A program made the translations under genes and the position numbers. Positions 1-4,786 of a stretch of 7,857 nt of DNA are shown here, in pieces. The notes under the pieces were generated by a model. It had not been told where the DNA came from. It was given only the letters and a program-made list of their open reading frames with translations, and ran no database searches. The stretch is from the NCBI GenBank assembly GCA_023261405.1, contig JAHFOZ010000246.1:1-7857 (forward strand), given 5' to 3'. Source of the DNA: Planctomycetota bacterium. Its GTDB lineage: Bacteria; Planctomycetota; MHYJ01; JACPRB01. How positions within the stretch are numbered: position 1 is the first letter of the stretch; each line of letters opens with the position of its first letter.

Positions 1-13
1 CTCGGGCCGCGCG

Positions 14-394
14 CTACAAGCTACGAGCGACAGGCTCGCCTCCTGCCAGGTGCCGGCGCAGCATGGCCCGCACCTTCTCCATGTCGAAGGGCTTGGGGAT
101 GATCTGGAGCACGCCGTGGCTGCGCAGGTCACGGATCGCCGTCTCGGAAGAGTAGGCCGTGATGGCGAAGACGGGGAGGCCGGGCCGTATCTCGCGCAGC
201 CGCTGGGCGAATTCCACCCCGTTCATGCCGGGCATGCAGAGGTCGGTGATCACGGCGTCCACGGCGATCCGCGCGAGCATGTTGAGCGCTTCCTCCGCGG
301 AGTCGGCCGTGTGGACGATGAACTCGTCCAGGAGCCCGCGGCATAAGCTCCAGCGGATCAACTTCTCGTCATCGACGATCAGCACGGTTTTCAT
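14..394 (-). CDS. Single-domain (CheY-like) response regulator
   Basis: A 126-residue receiver domain with no output domain, so it probably acts by protein contact or as a phosphorelay intermediate in the cytoplasm. Seen: acidic pair D8-D9 in the VLIVDDE motif, phosphoacceptor D51 in the ITDLCMPGMNG motif, conserved T79 in AITAYSS, and K101 in the PKPF motif. All catalytic receiver residues are therefore present. The ATG at 394 is chosen because the fold begins at residue 3; a much longer open frame continues upstream but has no receiver-like sequence and runs antisense through the stress protein gene. There is no clear Shine-Dalgarno. A near-consensus σ54 promoter (412-427, same strand) would start transcription about 7 nt before the ATG. 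It is transcribed divergently from the stress protein gene. Its kinase is unknown; the globin kinase at 4787-6025 is the only candidate in the window. Confidence in the family is high, in the partner low. Confidence 0.93.
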   Translation of the reverse strand: MKTVLIVDDEKLIRWSLCRGLLDEFIVHTADSAEEALNMLARIAVDAVITDLCMPGMNGVEFAQRLREIRPGLPVFAITAYSSETAIRDLRSHGVLQIIPKPFDMEKVRAMLRRHLAGGEPVARSL

Positions 395-411
395 GGTCTT
401 GGGCAGGTCAA

Positions 412-427
412 TGCAAGGCGAGTGCCA
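412..427 (-). promoter_or_regulatory. σ54 (RpoN) -24/-12 promoter for the response regulator
   Basis: On the minus strand the sequence reads TGGCACTCGCCTTGCA. This matches the σ54 consensus TGGCACG-N4-TTGCW at every defined position except the seventh (T for G), with exact spacing. The predicted start is near 401, leaving a leader of about 7 nt before the ATG at 394. It is the best match of the four such elements in the window. Activity is inferred, not shown. Confidence 0.68.
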
Positions 428-494
428 CGACCCTGCCGCGCCTTCCCCGGAGACGCGGGCGGAGGGGGGCGCGGACTCTGACGCCTTTGTGTGG

Positions 495-510
495 AGGAAT
501 CCAGCTTCCT
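495..510. promoter_or_regulatory. Inverted repeat AGGAA-N6-TTCCT in the divergent promoter region
   Basis: A perfect 5-bp dyad with a 6-bp spacer lies between the two divergent σ54-like promoters, centred about 60 bp upstream of the predicted stress-protein start and about 100 bp upstream of the predicted response-regulator start. Its position would suit a binding site for an enhancer-binding protein serving either promoter. The arms are short, so chance is possible. Confidence 0.25.
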
Positions 511-536
511 GACCTGCATCCTGTCCGCGGAACCTC

Positions 537-552
537 TGGAACGCCGTTTGCG
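537..552 (+). promoter_or_regulatory. σ54 (RpoN) -24/-12 promoter for the universal stress protein gene
   Basis: The sequence TGGAACGCCGTTTGCG fits TGGCACG-N4-TTGCW with exact GG/GC spacing; only position 4 (A for C) and the last base deviate. The predicted start is near 563, giving an 18-nt leader that contains the AGGAGG ribosome binding site at 571-576. This is the most conventional promoter-to-gene arrangement of the four σ54-like elements. Confidence 0.62.
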
Positions 553-570
553 CTCCCTGGCCACGACAGA

Positions 571-576
571 AGGAGG
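571..576 (+). promoter_or_regulatory. Shine-Dalgarno AGGAGG that fixes the stress protein start
   Basis: A full AGGAGG lies 4 nt before the ATG at 581. It decides against the longer in-frame ATG at 491, which lacks such a site and lies upstream of the predicted transcription start. Confidence 0.85.
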
Positions 577-580
577 CCCC

Positions 581-1453
581 ATGCTGAAGAAGATCCTGGT
601 CGCGCTGGACGGTTCGGAGAACTCGGAGAAGAGCATCCCCTGGGTGAGGAGATACGCGGCCCCGGCCTCCTCGAAGGTCGTCCTCTTTCGGGCGGTGCCG
701 CTGGAGGCGTCGGGCTCGCACGGGCACCTCCAGAAGGTGGAGGAAGCCAGGGAGTACCTCCAGCGCTTCGAGCGCCAGGTCAACTACATGGGCATCCCCT
801 GCTCCACGGCCGTGCGGACGGGGCCTCCCGCGGAATCGATCCTGGCGGCGGCCGAAGAGGAGGACGCGGATCTCGTGATGATGAGCACCCGGGGCGGCTC
901 CCCGGTGGAACGCTGGCTCATGGGGGGCGTGACGGAGCAGGTCCTCCGCCTGAGCCCAAGGCCCGTGCTCGTGGTGCGGAGCCGGATGGCGCTGCCTCAC
1001 CAGGCCCGGGTGCGGCGCATCGTCGTTCCGCTGGACGGCTCCCGCCTGGCGGAGGCGGCCATCCCGTGGGCCCGGAAGCTGGCGCGTCTCCTGAAATCCA
1101 AGCTGGTTTTCCTCCACGTCCTCAACAAGGGACTGGCCGGCCTCCAGTCGGGCGCGATGGAGAACTATGACGCGCTGAAGAAACGGATCCTCCCGCTCTG
1201 CGCGGAGCTGCGCGTCGAGGGGACCCGGGCGGCGCTCCTGCTCCACCACGGCGATCCCGCGGACCGGATCGTCCGCTTCCCCGACCGCCACGACCTGGTC
1301 CTCACGACCACCCACGGGTTCGGCGGGTTCAAGCGCTGGGTCTTCGGCAGCGTGGCGGAGAAGCTCATCCACGCCTCGGAGGTCCCAGTGCTAGTCTACA
1401 AGACCCCCGCCCAGGCCCGGGAGAAGGCCGGCCGGCAGGAAGCGGCGTCGTAG
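581..1453 (+). CDS. Tandem-domain universal stress protein (UspA family)
   Basis: A 290-residue cytoplasmic protein made of two Usp folds, about residues 1-133 and 146-274, forming an intramolecular version of the usual Usp dimer. Each half opens with a β-strand/ALDGS-type motif (KILVALDGSENS at 4-15; RIVVPLDGSRLA at 146-157) and ends with the nucleotide loop. The second half has a good G-x9-GS loop (HGFGGFKRWVFGS, 245-257). The first half has SPVERWLMGG with GG instead of G-S/T and a proline in the loop, so ATP binding there may be weakened. The start is set by AGGAGG at 571-576. The family usually helps cells survive energy or oxygen stress, but its exact role here cannot be read from sequence. 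It has its own σ54-like promoter and is followed directly by a hairpin, so it is probably a single-gene transcript beside the respiratory operon. Confidence 0.93.
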   Translation: MLKKILVALDGSENSEKSIPWVRRYAAPASSKVVLFRAVPLEASGSHGHLQKVEEAREYLQRFERQVNYMGIPCSTAVRTGPPAESILAAAEEEDADLVMMSTRGGSPVERWLMGGVTEQVLRLSPRPVLVVRSRMALPHQARVRRIVVPLDGSRLAEAAIPWARKLARLLKSKLVFLHVLNKGLAGLQSGAMENYDALKKRILPLCAELRVEGTRAALLLHHGDPADRIVRFPDRHDLVLTTTHGFGGFKRWVFGSVAEKLIHASEVPVLVYKTPAQAREKAGRQEAAS

Positions 1454-1454
1454 G

Positions 1455-1474
1455 GGCGCGGGAGATTCCGCGCC
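1455..1474 (+). terminator. Strong GC hairpin just after the stress protein stop codon
   Basis: A perfect 7-bp stem (GGCGCGG at 1455-1461 pairing with CCGCGCC at 1468-1474) with loop GAGATT starts one base after the TAG stop. There is no downstream T-run, so it is not a standard intrinsic terminator. It could be a Rho-assisted terminator or a 3'-end stabilising structure separating this gene from the Rieske operon. Confidence 0.4.
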
Positions 1475-1494
1475 GGCGCCGGGGAATTCCGCGC
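1461..1494 (+). repeat. Direct repeat of a GGRRATTCCGCGC motif, 21-bp period
   Basis: GGAGATTCCGCGC (1461-1473) and GGGAATTCCGCGC (1482-1494) match at 11 of 13 positions, offset by 21 bp or two helical turns. The centres fall about 94 and 73 bp upstream of the predicted σ54 start at 1561, where an activator site would be expected. The first copy overlaps the hairpin at 1455-1474, which could alone explain part of it. Confidence 0.35.
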
Positions 1495-1534
1495 ACATCG
1501 CCGAAAATGCCGCAGGAATTCGTGATTTCCGGCG

Positions 1535-1550
1535 TGGCGGGGGCCTTGCG
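1535..1550 (+). promoter_or_regulatory. σ54-like -24/-12 promoter for the Rieske/cyt b/octaheme operon
   Basis: The sequence TGGCGGGGGCCTTGCG keeps TGGC, the G at position 7 and TTGC with exact -24/-12 spacing; positions 5, 6 and the last base deviate. The predicted start is near 1561, only 4 nt before the ATG at 1565. It is weaker on its own than the other elements but is supported by the same pattern upstream of three other genes. Confidence 0.48.
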
Positions 1551-1564
1551 ATGAGTAGGGCTCG

Positions 1565-2101
1565 ATGGAACAGCCCACCCAGGCCGGTCGGCGTGACTTC
1601 CTGACCACCGCCGCGATGGCGGGAGGGCTGGCGGCCGGCTACGGCACGTTCGCCGCCATGGCGGGCCGCTATCTCTATCCCGCGAAGCCCATCGAGATGG
1701 CGTGGCTCTTCGTGGCGGACCTCCAGGGATTCAAGCCCGGCGACTCCCTCGTCTACCGCACCCCGGCGGGCGGACCGGTCGCCGTCGCACGGAGGGGCAG
1801 CGCCGGGACGGCCGACGATTTCCTGGCCCTCTCGAGCACCTGCCCCCACTTGGGCTGCCAGGTCCACTGGGAGGCGCAGCACGGCCGGTTCTTCTGCCCT
1901 TGTCATAACGGGGTCTTCGATCCGACCGGGAAGGCCATCTCAGGCCCCCCCGCCGAGGCGGGGCAGTCGCTCCTCCGCTACCCGCTCAAAGTGGAGAACG
2001 GGCTCCTCTACATCCAGGTCCCGGTCGAGACGCTCGGCCGCACGACCTGCCCCGGTCACGACCGCTGCCTCGCCGGACGGCGGGGCGGGGAGCAGGCATG
2101 A
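1565..2101 (+). CDS. Rieske [2Fe-2S] protein of a quinol-oxidising Rieske/cytochrome b complex
   Basis: A 178-residue protein that takes one electron from quinol at the Qo site and passes it to the next carrier. A twin-arginine motif (GRRDFL, residues 8-13) followed by a hydrophobic stretch (about 14-34) indicates Tat export with a retained membrane anchor. The Rieske boxes are complete: C93 and H95, C111 and H114 as cluster ligands, and C98/C113 as the disulfide pair. In the second box, CPCHNGVFD, the usual hydrogen-bonding Ser and Tyr are replaced by G116 and F118. Loss of these residues lowers the midpoint potential in studied bc1 mutants, so menaquinol is the likely donor (inference). A C-terminal C162-x5-C168 pair is extra. 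The start is fixed by an in-frame TAG at 1556-1558. The stop overlaps the next ATG by 4 nt (ATGA), showing translational coupling with cytochrome b. Confidence 0.93.
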   Translation: MEQPTQAGRRDFLTTAAMAGGLAAGYGTFAAMAGRYLYPAKPIEMAWLFVADLQGFKPGDSLVYRTPAGGPVAVARRGSAGTADDFLALSSTCPHLGCQVHWEAQHGRFFCPCHNGVFDPTGKAISGPPAEAGQSLLRYPLKVENGLLYIQVPVETLGRTTCPGHDRCLAGRRGGEQA

Positions 2102-3147
2102 TCCGGTTGGCCGCTTGGTTCCGTGAGCGCCTCCCGGTGTCGGGCGAGAAGCTGCGCGAGCTGACCAACGAGCCGGTCCCCAACCACCTCAAGCTCTGGT
2201 GGTTCTGCCTCGGGGGCACGCCCGCCTACCTCTTCGGGGTCCAGATCGTGACGGGAATCCTCCTGGCGTTCTACTACGAGCCCTCGGCCGGGCGGGCCTA
2301 CGACTCGGTGCGCTACATCTCCGAGGAGGCGGCCTTCGGGTGGTTCCTCCGCGGGGTCCACAAGTGGGGCTCCACGCTCATGGTGGCGGCGGTGATCCTC
2401 CACCAGATGCGCGTCTACTTCACCGGCGCCTACCGGAAGCCGCGCGAGATCAACTGGATGGTGGGGATGTTCCTCCTTCTCTCCACGCTCATCGCGGGCT
2501 TCACCGGCTACAGCCTCGTCTTCGAGCAGCTCTCCTACTGGGGGGCGACGGTCGCCGCGAACCTCACGGACACCGTCCCCCTCGTCGGCGGCCTCCTTAA
2601 GAAGATGCTCCTGGCGGGGGACGCCTACAACCCGCGGACGCTGCCCCGTTTCTTCATCCTCCACGCGGCCGTGCTCCCCGTGGCCATGATCCTGGTCCTC
2701 GGCATCCACATCGCGATCATCCGCCTCCAGGGCGTCACGGAGTTTCCCGTCCCCGGGGACTCGAAAGCCCGCGTGAAACACTTCAACTTCTACCCCGACC
2801 ACCTGTACACCGAGCTCCTCATCGGGCTCTTCCTAATGATCCTGCTCACCACGCTCGCCACGATCTTCCCCGCCGGGATGGGTCCCCGGGCCGACCCGCT
2901 CACCACCCCGGAGCTGATCAAGCCGGAGTGGTACTTCTACGCGGCCTTCCGCTGGCTCAAGCTCATGCCGCTCACCGCGGCGGTCCTGAGCACCGGCTTC
3001 ATCGTCTTCGTCATGTTCGCCTGGCCCTTCATCGACGCCGCGATCCGCCGCTGGACGCGCGTTTCCGAGGCGAGCGTCTGGATCGGCATCGCCGGCGTCC
3101 TTGCCATCGTCGCGCTCACGGTCTGGGAAGCCGCGGTGGAGCACTGA
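2098..3147 (+). CDS. Cytochrome b (b6 and subunit IV fused) with a heme c_i cysteine
   Basis: A 349-residue integral membrane protein with about seven predicted helices (around 33-58, 84-108, 119-140, 184-208, 236-258, 292-318, 326-346), equal to b6 (four helices) plus subunit IV (three). Heme b ligands are H88/H102 (13 residues between) and H189/H204 (14 between, the b6-type spacing). C37 in WWFCLGG lines up with b6 Cys35, which binds heme c_i covalently at the Qi side. The Qo-site PEWY motif is at 276-279. The cd1-helix motif usually read as PWxQ is VFEQ here (141-144). It oxidises quinol with the Rieske protein and moves electrons across the membrane, conserving proton motive force. GGGGAG at 2087-2092 is the ribosome binding site. 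It overlaps the Rieske gene and is followed 13 nt later by the octaheme gene. No cytochrome c1 is encoded. Confidence 0.95.
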   Translation: MIRLAAWFRERLPVSGEKLRELTNEPVPNHLKLWWFCLGGTPAYLFGVQIVTGILLAFYYEPSAGRAYDSVRYISEEAAFGWFLRGVHKWGSTLMVAAVILHQMRVYFTGAYRKPREINWMVGMFLLLSTLIAGFTGYSLVFEQLSYWGATVAANLTDTVPLVGGLLKKMLLAGDAYNPRTLPRFFILHAAVLPVAMILVLGIHIAIIRLQGVTEFPVPGDSKARVKHFNFYPDHLYTELLIGLFLMILLTTLATIFPAGMGPRADPLTTPELIKPEWYFYAAFRWLKLMPLTAAVLSTGFIVFVMFAWPFIDAAIRRWTRVSEASVWIGIAGVLAIVALTVWEAAVEH

Positions 3148-3160
3148 TCGGGGAGACCGC

Positions 3161-4732
3161 ATGTCGCTGAAAATGAAGCAGGTCGTCATCGGCGCGCTGG
3201 GCGCCTTCTTCCTTGTCTCGCTCCTCTTCGTCCAGTTCCGCGAGGTCGCGCGGCAGCGGGAGGAGCGGGGGGTGTCGAAGGCCCACGTGAGCGTCCCCGC
3301 GAGCTCCAAGGCGTGCGTGGACTGCCATGTCCAGTCCAACAAGGGCATCGTGGACCAGTGGACCGGGAGCACCCACGCGCGGAAGGGCGTGGGCTGCGTC
3401 GAATGCCACCAGGCGGACCGGAAGGACGCCGACGCCTTCGACCACTACGGGGCCATGATCGCCACGGTCGTGACGCCGAGAGATTGTTCGCGGTGCCACG
3501 CGACCGAGGCGGCGGAGTTCGCGAAGAGCCACCACGCGCGCGCCGGCGAGATCCTCCACTCGCTGGACAATTTCCTGGCCGAGACCGTGGAGGGCGCGCG
3601 GATGAGCTTCGACCCGCACTCGCCCACGCCCGGGAAGGCCGTGGACAAGGTGAACGGCATGGCCGCCGCGTTCACCGGCTGCCAGCAGTGCCACGGCAGC
3701 AAGGTGGCCCTCCAGTCCACTTCGGGCGCGATGCTCACCCTGGAGGACCTGAAGCCGGGTGCGGATGGAAAGCCCACGGACCTGGAAGCGCTCGGCAGGG
3801 TGCTCAAGGACGAGAACGGGCGCCCGAAGTTCCACGCGAGCACGTGGCCGAACACGGGCATCGGCAGGCTCAATCTGGACGGGTCCCGGGGCTCCTGCGC
3901 CGCCTGCCACAGCCGGCACGACTTCTCGCCGCGGCGCGCGCGCCAGCCGGAGAACTGCGGCAAGTGCCACCTGGGGCCCGACCATCCCCAGAAGGAGATC
4001 TACGAGGAGTCCAAGCACGGCGTGGCCTACCGGGACCTGAAGGACCACATGAACCTGGACTCCACGAAGTGGGTCCTCGGGAAGGACTACTCCCAGGCGC
4101 CCACCTGCGCCACCTGCCACATGTCCGGCCACACGCGGAACAACGGAAAGGTCACGCACGACCCGGGGGAGCGCATCTCCTGGACCAACCGGCCGTACGT
4201 GAGCCTCGTGATGGACACCGACGCGCAGGGGAGGGTGGTCACGGAGCCCGACGCGGCGAAGCGGCAGGCCCTGATCGCCGACACCGCGGAGGCGAAGCGC
4301 ACGCGGATGAAGAACGTGTGCCTCCACTGCCACACGCCGGACTACGTGAACTCCTTCTACGCGCAGTACGACGACTTCACGGTCCTCTTCAACGAGAAGT
4401 TCGCCAAGCCCGGGAAGATGATCGTGGACGAGCTCCGCAAGCAGGGCCTCCTCACGAAGAAGGAGTTCGACGAGGAGATCGAGTGGACCTGGTACTCCCT
4501 TTGGCACCACGAGGGGCGCCGCGCGCGCCACGGGGCCTCCATGATGGCCCCCGACTACGCCCACTGGCACGGGACCTTCGAGGTGGCCGACCGCTTCTAC
4601 CAGAAGCTCATCCCCCAGGCCCGCGAGCTCGCCCGGAGGGCCGGCGAGAAGGGGAAGCCCGTGGAGGCGGTCATCAACGCCATCCTCGCGCGTCCCGAGC
4701 ACCAGTGGCTCGAGAAGAAGGAGGAGAGGTAG
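3161..4732 (+). CDS. Membrane-anchored octaheme cytochrome c, hydroxylamine oxidoreductase (HAO) family
   Basis: A 523-residue protein with exactly eight CxxCH sites beginning at C52, C79, C109, C174, C246, C266, C316 and C387. There is no CxxCK, which argues against NrfA- or ONR-type reductases. Residues 8-26 form an uncleaved N-terminal anchor after K4/K6, placing the hemes on the outer face beside the Rieske protein. Family signatures include GPDHPQ after heme 6, CATCHM at heme 7 and WHHEGRRAR at 448-456. By remembered alignment to Nitrosomonas HAO, catalytic Asp-His correspond to D274-H275, the Tyr334 position is R344, and the crosslinking Tyr467 position falls at W469 (DYAHWHG). It therefore probably lacks the heme-tyrosine crosslink and may reduce nitrite or hydroxylamine rather than oxidise hydroxylamine (inference). 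Heme 4 (174-178) should be catalytic. GGGGAG at 3150-3155 supports the ATG at 3161. It likely replaces cytochrome c1 as partner of the b complex. Confidence 0.9.
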   Translation: MSLKMKQVVIGALGAFFLVSLLFVQFREVARQREERGVSKAHVSVPASSKACVDCHVQSNKGIVDQWTGSTHARKGVGCVECHQADRKDADAFDHYGAMIATVVTPRDCSRCHATEAAEFAKSHHARAGEILHSLDNFLAETVEGARMSFDPHSPTPGKAVDKVNGMAAAFTGCQQCHGSKVALQSTSGAMLTLEDLKPGADGKPTDLEALGRVLKDENGRPKFHASTWPNTGIGRLNLDGSRGSCAACHSRHDFSPRRARQPENCGKCHLGPDHPQKEIYEESKHGVAYRDLKDHMNLDSTKWVLGKDYSQAPTCATCHMSGHTRNNGKVTHDPGERISWTNRPYVSLVMDTDAQGRVVTEPDAAKRQALIADTAEAKRTRMKNVCLHCHTPDYVNSFYAQYDDFTVLFNEKFAKPGKMIVDELRKQGLLTKKEFDEEIEWTWYSLWHHEGRRARHGASMMAPDYAHWHGTFEVADRFYQKLIPQARELARRAGEKGKPVEAVINAILARPEHQWLEKKEER

Positions 4733-4749
4733 CTGACTCCAGATGGGCG

Positions 4750-4778
4750 TTGAGTTCCGATTCCCCCCTTCCCATAAT
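4750..4778 (+). promoter_or_regulatory. σ70-type promoter for the globin kinase gene
   Basis: TTGAGT (4750-4755, four of six consensus bases) and CATAAT (4773-4778, five of six) are separated by exactly 17 bp in an AT-richer patch of a GC-rich sequence. The expected start, about 4785, is only about 2 nt from the ATG at 4787, which has no clear Shine-Dalgarno. The kinase could be made from this promoter as a leaderless mRNA, in addition to any read-through from the operon 54 bp upstream. Confidence 0.5.
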
Positions 4779-4786
4779 GGGCGCCG

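Noticed and set aside
491..580. Earlier in-frame ATG for the stress protein
   Set aside because: It lies upstream of the predicted σ54 start and lacks a good ribosome binding site, while the ATG at 581 has AGGAGG 4 nt before it and begins the Usp fold.
395..1372. Long upstream extension of the response regulator frame
   Set aside because: It runs antisense through the stress protein gene and has no domain; the receiver fold starts at the ATG at 394.
3101..3160. Earlier in-frame ATG for the octaheme protein
   Set aside because: It overlaps the cytochrome b coding end and adds a charged, non-signal stretch; the ATG at 3161 has GGGGAG and starts right before the membrane anchor.
3161..4732. 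Octaheme protein as NrfA, ONR or tetrathionate reductase type
   Set aside because: Those families carry a lysine-ligated catalytic heme (CxxCK or variant); here all eight sites are CxxCH and the HAO-family GPDHPQ and CATCHM signatures are present.
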